A DNA stretch of 64,000 nt from Bacillus sp. sid0103. Lineage in GTDB: Bacteria > Bacillota > Bacilli > Bacillales_B > DSM-18226. The stretch covers positions 1 to 64,000 of the forward strand of contig NZ_JAHUWN010000006.1 of the NCBI RefSeq assembly GCF_019219025.1, given 5' to 3'. How positions within the stretch are numbered: the first letter of the stretch is position 1; every line of letters begins with the position of its first letter. A model generated the notes under the pieces. That model was not told where the DNA came from. It saw only the letters and a program-made list of their open reading frames with translations, and ran no database searches. Shown here in pieces: positions 9,109-17,254 of the stretch. The translations under genes and the position numbers were made by a program.

Positions 9109-9566
9109 TGCTTACAAATTTTCATTCCCTTGCATCAGTTTTAATAATGGTAGATTTTCCTTAAAACTTCCACTTTATTCCTTATACCGAAAGATAGTTT
9201 TTTTGTTCGATATTACTTAGAGGGATGACCGTACATACAAAAGTTTCCAGACATGATTTCTTACCACTAAAGGATCTGTTATAGGCTGATTCGGACAGAA
9301 AGTTGAATGAAAAACCATCTTTTGTAGCTGAATAAAAATAATCAGAATCTTGTTACTATAAAAACAGTTAAAAAACTCAATAAATTGGAGAATTTCATCG
9401 AAAGATTCTCTCTCCTTTAATTCGAATGCCCAATTAAGGGTGGAGAGAAGGACGGAGAAGATAGATGTTACCTTCAAATGAACGAGGGTTTATCTTATCT
9501 AAGTTCACCAAATCTGAGCTTGCGGCTAATTCAAAGAATAAATAATTATCAATTGGAGGGCTATCC
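9109..9566. other. Intergenic region between divergent genes
   Basis: About 460 bases between the ger operon and the flavin reductase. One minus-strand frame of 86 codons lacks an RBS and a recognisable family, so I do not call it. Promoters for both divergent units should lie here. Confidence 0.4.
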
Positions 9567-10073
9567 ATGCAAGAAAGTATTGATTCACGATTCTTTCGTA
9601 ATGCCTGCGGTCAATTCTTAACGGGTGTAACGATTGTGACTACTACCGGGGAGAATGGAAAGCCCGTGGGAATAACGGCAAACTCATTTACGTCGGTTTC
9701 TTTAGGTCCTCCACTTATATTAGCTAGCTTGGATAAAAAACTAGGATCCTATAGTGCGTTTATGAATTCCGAAGGGTATGCCGTCCATGTACTGGCAGAA
9801 GAGCAACAAGAATTATCAGGACACTTTGCCAAACGTGGTATAGATAAATTCCAGGAACTTGACTATAAGGAAGGATTGTATCATGTGCCTGTTATTTCGA
9901 ATGCCTTGGCTGTGTTTGAATGCAAGGTAGACCAAAAAGTGGATGTAGGAGATCACACATTATTACTCGGCAGAGTGGAGAGAGTCCAAATTAACGATCC
10001 AACTCGGCGCCCATTAGGTTATCTACGTGGACGTTATACCGTACCGGAACAGGAAAAAGTGCTAACAAAATAA
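9567..10073 (+). CDS. Flavin reductase component of a two-component monooxygenase
   Basis: 168 residues, RBS GGAGG nine bases upstream. RFFRNACGQFLTGVTIVTT followed by GITANSFTSVSLGPPLILASL is the flavin-binding signature of the split-barrel HpaC/RutF family. Such proteins make FMNH2 or FADH2 with NAD(P)H for a partner hydroxylase acting on phenols. No hydroxylase gene is in this window. The dioxygenase and maleylacetate reductase remnants downstream suggest it once served a resorcinol/hydroxyquinol-type pathway (inference). The gene itself looks intact. Confidence 0.85.
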   Translation: MQESIDSRFFRNACGQFLTGVTIVTTTGENGKPVGITANSFTSVSLGPPLILASLDKKLGSYSAFMNSEGYAVHVLAEEQQELSGHFAKRGIDKFQELDYKEGLYHVPVISNALAVFECKVDQKVDVGDHTLLLGRVERVQINDPTRRPLGYLRGRYTVPEQEKVLTK

Positions 10074-10180
10074 GGTATTTTAAATCCTGCCTCATCAAAG
10101 CATTCTCCTCTTTATTTCAGGTCTAAATTTTAGGAAATGCATGTCTATGAAAAAATTTTTGATAGAGGAGCGTATCGTTT

Positions 10181-10731
10181 ATGAATACTAGACTATCTGA
10201 CATTACTGCAAAACTGACCCGTCACCTTCATGATGTCATACAGGAATTTCAGGTTTGCCTTATGCATTGCTTGATGTTCGGCAAGCAAACGAACATGGAA
10301 ATTATGAAAATGAAGACCCGGAACAGCCGGACTATAATCTTAGGGGCCGAATCCAATGCGATATGAATGGTCGATTTGAAATACAAACCATGGTCCCTGC
10401 TGCTTATGAAATTGGAAAACGAGGACCAGTTGGACAACTATTAAAAAGTACCGGCAGGCATTCCTGGCGTCCGGCACATATTCATTTTAAAGTAACGGCT
10501 GCTGGATTCGAACCGGTTACCACTTAGTTATTTATTCCAGATGATCCATGGATCGAATCCGATTCAATTGGTGCAGTAAAGGAATCACTTATCTTAAAAA
10601 AGGGCAAATGCGACGACCCTAGAGAAATATTAAATCGAGGTTTTGACAAACCTTTCAATACCTCACATTATGATTTTATTCTTCGTCCAAAAGTACTTTC
10701 ACCAATGAATACGGAGACGTTTTCCAAATAG
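10181..10731 (+). pseudogene. Intradiol (hydroxyquinol/catechol 1,2-type) dioxygenase, decayed
   Basis: The N-terminus MNTRLSDITAKLTRHLHDVI reads from ATG 10181. The central part with most of the dimer helices and the first iron ligands is then lost. From about 10252 another frame gives LDVRQANEHGNYENEDPEQP, the strands after, and GRHSWRPAHIHFKV with the metal-binding HIH. At 10526-10528 the expected CAG codon in TTQLFIPDD is TAG, and the frame then continues to 10731 (HYDFILRP). An internal deletion plus a nonsense mutation means no active enzyme. The family's role is ring cleavage of hydroxyquinol or catechols; hydroxyquinol is favoured by the neighbouring maleylacetate reductase remnant. 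Confidence 0.8.
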
Positions 10732-10777
10732 TATTTTAAATCTACCACGACCTAAAAATATTTGGTTATTGTGATCA

Positions 10778-11236
10778 ATGCTAGATTTCTTAAGGAGAAC
10801 AGTTTTAGGGTCTGTTGGAATGGCTTTGCATCATAAGTTATGTCATGTATTAGGTGGAAGTTTTGGGCTTCAGCATGCTGAGACCCATACTGTCATTTTA
10901 CCTTATGCGGTTTGGTATAATGCAAGTTCTATTCCTGAAGCCATTAAGATCATGGCACGTGCACTTGGTACGGATTAAGAGGATGTAGCTGGATTCCATT
11001 TTGACTTCAGTAAATCTCTAAATGCCCCAACTTCTTTAGCGGAAATTGGCATGAAAGAACAGGATTTGAATCGAGCTGCAGAGCTTGCTTTAAAGAATCC
11101 TTATTATAACCCAAGGTCGATCACAAAACAGTCCATTAAACAATTACTCGAAAGTGCATTTAAGGGTGAGCGTCCTCCTAAAGGAATGGAATCTCAAGTT
11201 GGAGCAGATCATTGGATGTTGGATCTGCCATTCTAA
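10778..11236 (+). pseudogene. Maleylacetate reductase (iron-type alcohol dehydrogenase family), C-terminal remnant
   Basis: GSVGMALHHKLCHVLGGSFG and AETHTVILPYAV match the metal-binding C-terminal half of maleylacetate reductases. The N-terminal NAD-binding half is missing. The frame is cut by TAA at 10976-10978 and continues to LLESAFKGERPP and MLDLPF. This enzyme would reduce maleylacetate, the hydroxyquinol ring-cleavage product, to 3-oxoadipate. It is adjacent to the broken dioxygenase in the same orientation, as in functional operons. Confidence 0.8.
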
Positions 11237-11445
11237 ATTTTTTCGGGGATTCAATCAAAAAAATAATGTTGTCCCATAAACTGGCAAAACTTATTTATGG
11301 TACGAAAGTCTAGCGCTTGTTTAATATAGCGGTAGGATAAGGAATGGCCGCGATTATCAAGAGAGTCGATATTTAATAGAGGAAAAGTGCATTGTTTTAT
11401 TAATACTCTACTTGTACATCGGAAAAATTTTTAAGAAGTTGCAAT
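11237..11445. other. Spacer with no recognisable gene
   Basis: About 200 bases between two gene remnants; nothing identified. Confidence 0.3.
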
Positions 11446-11610
11446 AGAATATGGTGCAAGTACTAACACCACTGAATAAATCAGATATTGAATTTCATCC
11501 GGGCCAAATCAGGATTATAGGGGAACGTTTTATTCTGATGAATGCCGAAGCATTAGGTATGTCAGTCGTGACCTTATTTCTACCTTAGGGCGTGAAAGAG
11601 CAAGGCGTTT
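11446..11610 (+). pseudogene. Partial duplicate of the 5' end of the downstream regulator gene
   Basis: From ATG 11451 the sequence is nearly identical to the first 160 or so bases of the regulator at 13213 (SDIEFHPGQIR and ERFILMNAEALG are readable). It then loses bases after the ALGM codons, shifting frame, and ends within the equivalent of RERAR. Immediately after it comes an IS6-family transposase tail. It is a non-functional fragment left by duplication or rearrangement. Confidence 0.8.
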
Positions 11611-11625
11611 TTCCCAATGTTAGGA

Positions 11626-11769
11626 ATGAAATCATTTCGAACGGCCTAACAGATTCGTACCGGTATTGAAGCCATGCATATGCTCAAAAAAGAACAACTG
11701 GATATTCAGGATCAGTCTGCCCAAAATCAGAAAATATTTATCCATCAGTTGTTGGGACTTTCAGCATAA
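11626..11769 (+). pseudogene. IS6-family transposase, C-terminal fragment
   Basis: 48 codons reading SFRTA, a stop, then QIRTGIEAMHMLKKEQLDI and KIFIHQLLGLSA. This matches the end of IS240/IS26-like transposases, where RTLQGIEAMHMIKKGQ and a FxxxLFGxAA end are typical. Most of the gene is lost and TAG/TAA codons interrupt it. Its position at the end of the duplicated regulator fragment suggests the rearrangement was IS-mediated. Confidence 0.6.
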
Positions 11770-12259
11770 AGTACTTTCAAGCTAGAAATAGATTTTATTT
11801 TTCGTATTTCGTGTATTTTTGCACCTAAAGCCATGAAAATCATGAAAATAGGTTTCCCTGACTTGAAAAGAGGCAACCTCCCCAATCATATTTCATTCTC
11901 TGTCGTGCGGGGATGGTTAATGGAAGTATCATTTTTGCAATTGTTGCATCTTGCAGTAAGTCATCGTTTCGCATATGGAGGAATTGACACTTACCTATTA
12001 GTAAGTTAGAATTGCCCTAAGGAAAATTGAAAAATACAAATTATTGATTTAGCAATACAGTTAATTCAATAAAAAGGGTATGTAGAGTTTAACAACGCTA
12101 AATTGGGATATTTATGAAAAAAGTGATTAAGCTAATTATTTTAACTTTATGATATTGTATAATAATTTTATTTGTTCCGAATGTTATCTGAATATTTAGA
12201 TTATTAAGCAGTACATTAGTCCAATTTATTAAAATGAATAGAAAAAGGGGAATGAAAAC
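11770..12259. other. Intergenic region upstream of the ScoC-like gene
   Basis: About 490 bases without a convincing frame. It contains one of three related palindromes (11989-12006) and the strongly AT-rich promoter region of the MarR-type gene, with RBS AAAAAGGGG at 12242-12250. Confidence 0.4.
11989..12006. promoter_or_regulatory. Palindromic site 1 (ACTTAC-N6-GTAAGT)
   Basis: ACTTACCTATTAGTAAGT has six-base perfect arms. Related copies occur at 12995-13012 and 13078-13093, one before and two after the ScoC-like gene, so it is probably a shared operator. Confidence 0.45.
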
Positions 12260-12847
12260 TTGGAAAAAATTTATTCTATGAAGGAAGCACTTATTTTTAG
12301 TCAAAGAGTGGCTCAATTAAGCAAGGCACTTTGGAAAGTGATTGAAAATGATTTACAACAATGGATAAAACCATTTAACTTGAATATTAATGAATACCAT
12401 ATTTTATGGGTTGGCTATCATTTACACGGTGCATCTATCTCCGAAATTGCGGAGTTAGGAGTCATGCATGTTTCTACCGCATTTAATTTTTCCAAAAAGT
12501 TAGAGGAACGAGGGCTTCTACAATCTCTAAAAAGAGAAGATAATAAAAGAAATACGTATATTCAACTTACTGACAAAGGAAAAGAAATTATCACTAGCTT
12601 GCTCAAATCTTACCAGCCAGAAGAAAATGACCTTGTTTCAGCAAGCCTCCCATTAAGGAATATATATGGGAAATTCCCTGAGCTGCGTGAACTAAAGGCC
12701 ATTATTCGAAATACCTTCGGTGAAAAATTTATTAATACTCATGAACAGATGTTTCAGCATTTTGAAAAAGAATTTATTGATGAGAAGGAAAAGTGTAACC
12801 TCAAGAAGATTGAAGGAGCGCGCATAAGAAAGGTTTGGCATTCATGA
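12260..12847 (+). CDS. scoC: MarR-family transition-state regulator ScoC/Hpr-like
   Basis: 195 residues from TTG 12260, nine bases after [44 protein letters not shown] and the HTH/wing segment [20 protein letters not shown] closely match the Bacillus Hpr (ScoC) protein, which represses protease and peptide-permease genes at the transition to stationary phase. Length is close to the usual 200. The C-terminal tail differs. Its position in a catabolic region, away from a typical hpr setting, suggests a paralogue with another target (inference). Confidence 0.85.
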   Translation: MEKIYSMKEALIFSQRVAQLSKALWKVIENDLQQWIKPFNLNINEYHILWVGYHLHGASISEIAELGVMHVSTAFNFSKKLEERGLLQSLKREDNKRNTYIQLTDKGKEIITSLLKSYQPEENDLVSASLPLRNIYGKFPELRELKAIIRNTFGEKFINTHEQMFQHFEKEFIDEKEKCNLKKIEGARIRKVWHS

Positions 12848-12994
12848 AATGGATGTTTTTTTACTAACTTTTAGATGCAAATTGAATTCATTTTGCCATT
12901 CTTACTCGTAAGTAATGGTTGTTGGTATAAAATTTTCTCGGATTTCATGAACGGGTAAGCCAATATTATAAAGTATGGATAGATTGTCATTAAA

Positions 12995-13012
12995 ACTTAC
13001 CCACTAGTAGGT
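12995..13012. promoter_or_regulatory. Palindromic site 2
   Basis: ACTTACCCACTAGTAGGT, with ACC-N8-GGT symmetry centred on ACTAGT. It resembles sites 1 and 3 and lies upstream of the XylR_N-PucR regulator gene. Confidence 0.45.
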
Positions 13013-13077
13013 GATAACTCTAATTTCCTTTTCATTCTATATTTTATTGAAATGAAGAACCATCCTACAAACAATTT

Positions 13078-13093
13078 TACCTATTAGTAGGTA
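13078..13093. promoter_or_regulatory. Palindromic site 3
   Basis: TACCTATTAGTAGGTA has perfect six-base arms and shares the core CTATTAGTA with site 1. It is about 120 bases upstream of the regulator's ATG at 13213. Confidence 0.45.
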
Positions 13094-13212
13094 GATGCCT
13101 GTTTTAGTTTAAACTTCCATTACTTTGAAAAAGGGGAAATCACTCTATTTTTTCATTGTAAGTTTTTATGATTGGCTCAGAAACTAAAACTCACTTAATA
13201 AGGCGGGAGAAT

Positions 13213-15144
13213 ATGGAGCAAGTACTAACATCACTGAATAAATCAGATATTGAATTTCATCCGGGCCAAATCAGGTTTAAAGGGGAACGTTTTATTCTGA
13301 TAAATGCCGAAGCATTAGGAATGCTCAGTCGTGACCTTATTTCTACATTAGGGCGTGAAAGAGCAAGGGCGTTCCTCCTTCGTTATGGGTGGGAATGTGG
13401 ATATAAAGATTCGATTTCAATTAAAAAATTATTTCCTAATGCTTCACTTGAATTTCTCCATCAACAAGCTCCAATTTTTCATATGCAAGAAGGCTTTGTT
13501 CAAGTTGATTTACAAGGTCTTAATGTGGATTATGAACAGAATAAGTTTTATATGGAAGGAGTTTGGTTAAATTCATTTGAAGTAGATCAACATATTCAAC
13601 ATTTCGGTATAGTCAAAGATCCGGTGTGCTGGACATTAATAGGTTATGCAAGCGGGGTCTCAACGGGAATTTTTGGAAGGAAAATATTGTATAAAGAAGT
13701 GACTTGTGTTGGTAGAGGGGATGCTGAGTGCCGGTTTATTGGAAGAACTGTAGAGGAATGGGGAAATGAAATTGAACAGGAACTATCTTATTATGGTCAA
13801 ACCAAAATTGCCGAAGAATTAGAAGAGGCACATCAGCACATTCAAAAACAGCATACGATGTTACAACGAATTATGGACATACATGAACAGCTTAACAGGA
13901 TGGTTCTTTCAGGGCAGAGCAGGCAAGCTGTCATAAATACAATCGGGCAAATGCTTCATTCACCTGTAATTGTTCAAGATAAATATTTTCGTCCGCTTTC
14001 TTGGTGGCTGCCAAACAAGGAAAATTCAGGTATAGACCCATACCTTATCAAACCGGAAAAGGATCCTTCTTCAGAATTTTATCTGAAGCTTAGACTGTTA
14101 GATGAGGAAAAATGTGCGAAGGATTTTATTGTTTCGGATGAGCCAACGTTTCTAAACAGGACAATTGCCCCAATTGTTCTTGGCGATGAGATAATGGGCT
14201 ATTTATCGGTCATCCATGTTGAAGGAACAGATAGTGAACTAAGACAAATAATTACCGAGCGAGCTGCTGCTGCAATGGCAGTAGATTTATTGAAAGAAAA
14301 AACGGCATTGAATACAGAACATAAATTAAAAGGTGAATTTCTTGATGAATTGTTATCCGGTACAACACCTATTGAACAACTAGGTAAACGAGCAAATTTT
14401 ATGGGATATGATTTTGGAAAGCCACACCGATTTATGCTGGTGAAAATTATTCAACCGGGAACAGGTAATGGCTTGATAGAAGATCAAGATCTGCCTATGA
14501 ATCTTTGTAATGAATTATTAAATATTGTTCAAACCAAACTTCACTCTTCTTCGAGAAATGCTTTAATTGTAGAGCGAAGAGGGGAGATTGTCCTTTTGGG
14601 GCCCTCAGATCCACAAGGATTAGATTTTCAAAAGGTAGCAAAAATCCTACAAGACCGGCAACAGCAATTATTTGTAAATATTAAAACTACCATTTGTATT
14701 AGTCGTGAGGCGATGTCCATTGAGGTACTTCAAGCCTTATTTGAAGAATGTTCAAACATGATGAAGGTCATGACGCGCTTAGGACGGACAAGTGAAATAT
14801 TTTTAGTGGAAGAAATGAACATATTTGACTTACTTTATGCAGGCTCTGCACAGGAACAACTTCTTACGTATGCAACACGAACGCTCGAAAAGCTTCTCAA
14901 ATATGATGAAGAAAGTGGTGGAACTACTCTTATCTCTACTCTTCACATCTTTCTTGCAAATGAATGCCATCTTCAAAGAACAGCAAAAGAACTGAATGTT
15001 TCGCTAAGTGGGTTGAAGTATAGAATTCAGAGATTAAAAGATATCGGAGAGATTGATTTTAAACATGCCGATCAAAAATTTAATCTTCAGCTTGCTTTAA
15101 GAATTCTGAATGCCAATGGGAAGATCAACTTATTAGAAGTATAA
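13213..15144 (+). CDS. XylR_N / V4R sensory domains fused to a PucR-type HTH regulator
   Basis: 643 residues from ATG 13213, preceded by AAGGCGGGAG; an in-frame ATG at 13168 has no RBS. Residues 1-120 match the XylR/DmpR aromatic-sensing domain (DIEFHPGQIRFKGERF, LGRERARAFLLRYGWE). About 125-185 is a V4R domain with cysteines in DPVCWTLIGYASG, EVTCVGRG and AECRF. A predicted coiled coil follows at about 195-235, then a GAF/PucR-like middle. The C-terminus (ECHLQRTAKELNVSLSGLKY) is a PucR/CdaR-type HTH_30. The sigma-54 AAA+ and Fis HTH parts of XylR/DmpR are absent. It probably senses an aromatic compound and controls the neighbouring catabolic genes (inference). Confidence 0.85.
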   Translation: MEQVLTSLNKSDIEFHPGQIRFKGERFILINAEALGMLSRDLISTLGRERARAFLLRYGWECGYKDSISIKKLFPNASLEFLHQQAPIFHMQEGFVQVDLQGLNVDYEQNKFYMEGVWLNSFEVDQHIQHFGIVKDPVCWTLIGYASGVSTGIFGRKILYKEVTCVGRGDAECRFIGRTVEEWGNEIEQELSYYGQTKIAEELEEAHQHIQKQHTMLQRIMDIHEQLNRMVLSGQSRQAVINTIGQMLHSPVIVQDKYFRPLSWWLPNKENSGIDPYLIKPEKDPSSEFYLKLRLLDEEKCAKDFIVSDEPTFLNRTIAPIVLGDEIMGYLSVIHVEGTDSELRQIITERAAAAMAVDLLKEKTALNTEHKLKGEFLDELLSGTTPIEQLGKRANFMGYDFGKPHRFMLVKIIQPGTGNGLIEDQDLPMNLCNELLNIVQTKLHSSSRNALIVERRGEIVLLGPSDPQGLDFQKVAKILQDRQQQLFVNIKTTICISREAMSIEVLQALFEECSNMMKVMTRLGRTSEIFLVEEMNIFDLLYAGSAQEQLLTYATRTLEKLLKYDEESGGTTLISTLHIFLANECHLQRTAKELNVSLSGLKYRIQRLKDIGEIDFKHADQKFNLQLALRILNANGKINLLEV

Positions 15145-15161
15145 ATCATATGGATCAGGTT

Positions 15162-15192
15162 AAAAGGAGAAAAATTTTTGTTTTCTCCTTTT
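15162..15192 (+). terminator. Intrinsic terminator of the regulator gene
   Basis: AAAAGGAGAAAA (15162-15173) pairs perfectly with TTTTCTCCTTTT (15181-15192) and the T-tract continues. A group II intron begins six bases downstream, the site class preferred by IIC introns. Confidence 0.8.
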
Positions 15193-15197
15193 TGTCT

Positions 15198-17083
15198 GTG
15201 CGCCCAGCATGGGTGCAATCTATAGGGTGCAAGTCCCGAACCGTGAGGGTAGAAGTAACGGTTAGCTTAACACAAGGGTGTCCATGGTGACGTGGAATCT
15301 GAAGGAAGTGAGCGGCAAACCTCCGGTCTGAGGAACACGAACTTCATATAAGGCTAGGTATCATTGGGTGAGTCTGCAGAACAAGACAAAACCCTTTCTA
15401 CCGAAGGTGGTACAGAGTAAATGAAGCAGATAGATGGAGGGAAAGATTGCACTCTTACCTGGGGAGGTCTGATTGTCATGCCAAGTACACTTGGTAACCT
15501 ATCTAGCGATAGATAGCTGAACAGTCAGAAGTCAGCAGAGGTCATAGTACCTTACCTACTCGAGATGGTAAGGGAAGGACTGAACAATTAGGAAGAACGA
15601 GAACTAGGCATACAATTCCTGTATAGAAGCAGACAATCCGAAAGGACTTACTTGAAGGAGGAAGTGGTGAACCCCACTGGGGACTTCATGAGGGTGGAGC
15701 AGGAATAACATAAATAGATTTCTACGTTCACGTCGAAAGGAAATATCAAAATGTTAATGGATAGGGTTTTGTCACGGGAAAACTTAATAGAAGCACTTAA
15801 ACGTGTCGAGAAGAATAAAGGGAGTCACGGCATAGATGGAATGTCCGTAAAATTCCTACGAAGACATCTCTATGAAAACTGGGATTCACTTTGTACTTCT
15901 ATAAGAATTGGAACCTATGAGCCGAATCCAGTCCGTCGGGTCGAAATCCCAAAACCGAACGGTGGAGTAAGATTACTAGGTATACCTACCTGACAGATCG
16001 TTTCATTCAACAAGCTATTGCTCAAGTGTTAACATCACTATTTGACCCAACCTTTTCAGAATATAGTTATGGATTCAGACCAAATAGGAGAGGACATGAC
16101 GCAGTTCGAAAAGCAAAAGAATATATAAGTGAAGGTTACAGTTGGGTTATAGATATGGACTTAGAGAAATTCTTTGACAAAGTGAATCATGATAAGTTGA
16201 TGGGGATATTGGCTAACAGAATTCAAGACCGTATGGTCTTGAAACTAATTAGAAAATACCTTCAAGGAGGAATCATGATTAATGGTGTAACCTATGATTC
16301 TGAAGAAGGAACACCACAAGGAGGTCCACTAAGTCCTCTTCTTTCCAATATACTGTTGGATAAACTTGATAAAGAATTGGAAAGAAGGGGTCATAAGTTC
16401 ATCCGCTACGCCGATGACTGTAATATCTACATGAAGTCAAAGAAAGCGGGAGAAAGGGTTATGAACTCTATTACAAACTTTATAGAAGTGAAATTGAAAC
16501 TTAAAGTAAATAGAGAGAAATCCGCAGTTGACCGTCCGTGGAAACGAAAGTTTCTGGGCTTTAGTTTTACTTTCCACAAGAAACCGAAGGTTCGGATATC
16601 TAAGGAAAGTATCGAAAGACTAAAATCGAAAATACGTGAACTAACTTCACGTTCAAAATCCATCCCAATGGAAACAAGAATACAAAAATTAAATCAATAC
16701 CTAACGGAATGGTGTGGTTACTATGCTTTAGCGGATACACCTAGTAAGTTTAAAGAATTTGATAAGTGGATAAGAAGAAGACTCCGTATGATTGAATGGA
16801 AACAATGGAAAACCCCAAAAACAAGAGTGAGAAAACTCAAAGGTTTGGGAGTACCAACAAACAAGGCTTACGAATGGGGAAACTCCAGAAAGAATTACTG
16901 GAGAATATCTAATAGTCCGATTCTACACAAAACCCTCGATAACTCTTATTGGAGTAACCGAGGGCTCAAAAGTCTATATCACAGATATGAATTTCTTCGT
17001 CACACTTAGTTGAACCGCCGTATACCGAACGGTACGTACGGTGGTGTGAGAGGTCGGGGGTTAGTCACCCCCTCCTACTCGAT
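15198..17083 (+). mobile_element. Group II intron (terminator-associated, probably IIC-like)
   Basis: The 5' end GTGCGCCCAGCATGGGTGC is a standard group II start. The 3' end holds domain V (GAACCGCCGTATACCGAACG to ACGTACGGTGGTGTGAGAGG, about 17011-17053) and a domain VI hairpin GGGGG..CACCCCC ending CTCCTACTCGAT at 17083. The encoded RT lies between. The ends are assigned by family resemblance and are good to a few bases. Insertion directly behind a terminator hairpin is the IIC habit. The ribozyme parts look complete but the RT is frameshifted. Confidence 0.85.
15751..17009 (+). pseudogene. ltrA: Group II intron reverse transcriptase/maturase, frameshifted
   Basis: The first frame reads MLMDRVLSRENLIEALKRVE to RLLGIPT and stops at 15991. 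The next frame continues TDRFIQQAIAQVLTSLFDP to the end. One base, expected as the G of ACC-GTG-ACA, is missing between 15990 and 15991. The rest is intact: EEGTPQGGPLSPLLSN, the catalytic RYADD, and the maturase domain (LNQYLTEWCGYYALAD, RRRLRMIEWKQWK). No HNH endonuclease follows. Repaired length would be about 419 aa, normal for the family. Without the base the RT is dead, unless this is a sequencing error. Confidence 0.88.
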
Positions 17084-17254
17084 TATTAAGGCGGATTTTT
17101 TCATTAAGAACAGTAGGAAATGGCTAGTCCTAACTGTAGCGGTAGAATGTTATGATAATAAAAATATCAAAATAAAATAAGGAGATACAGTGCAATATAG
17201 TATTTAAATCAAATAAAAAACAGTCATTATATTATGAGTGGAAGGACAAACACG

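Noticed and set aside
9109..9240. Sigma-G promoter for the ger operon
   Set aside because: Expected biologically, but no spacing and sequence good enough to name it were found.
9217..9477. 86-codon minus-strand frame between divergent genes
   Set aside because: No RBS, no recognisable family; biased composition typical of AT-rich spacer DNA.
12098..12316. 72-codon minus-strand frame
   Set aside because: Lies over the promoter of the ScoC-like gene and is a low-complexity hydrophobic translation of AT-rich DNA.
12848..13212. Sigma-54 promoter or enhancer expected for a XylR-type system
   Set aside because: No TGGCAC-N5-TTGCA-like element seen, and the regulator lacks the AAA+ domain that would need one.
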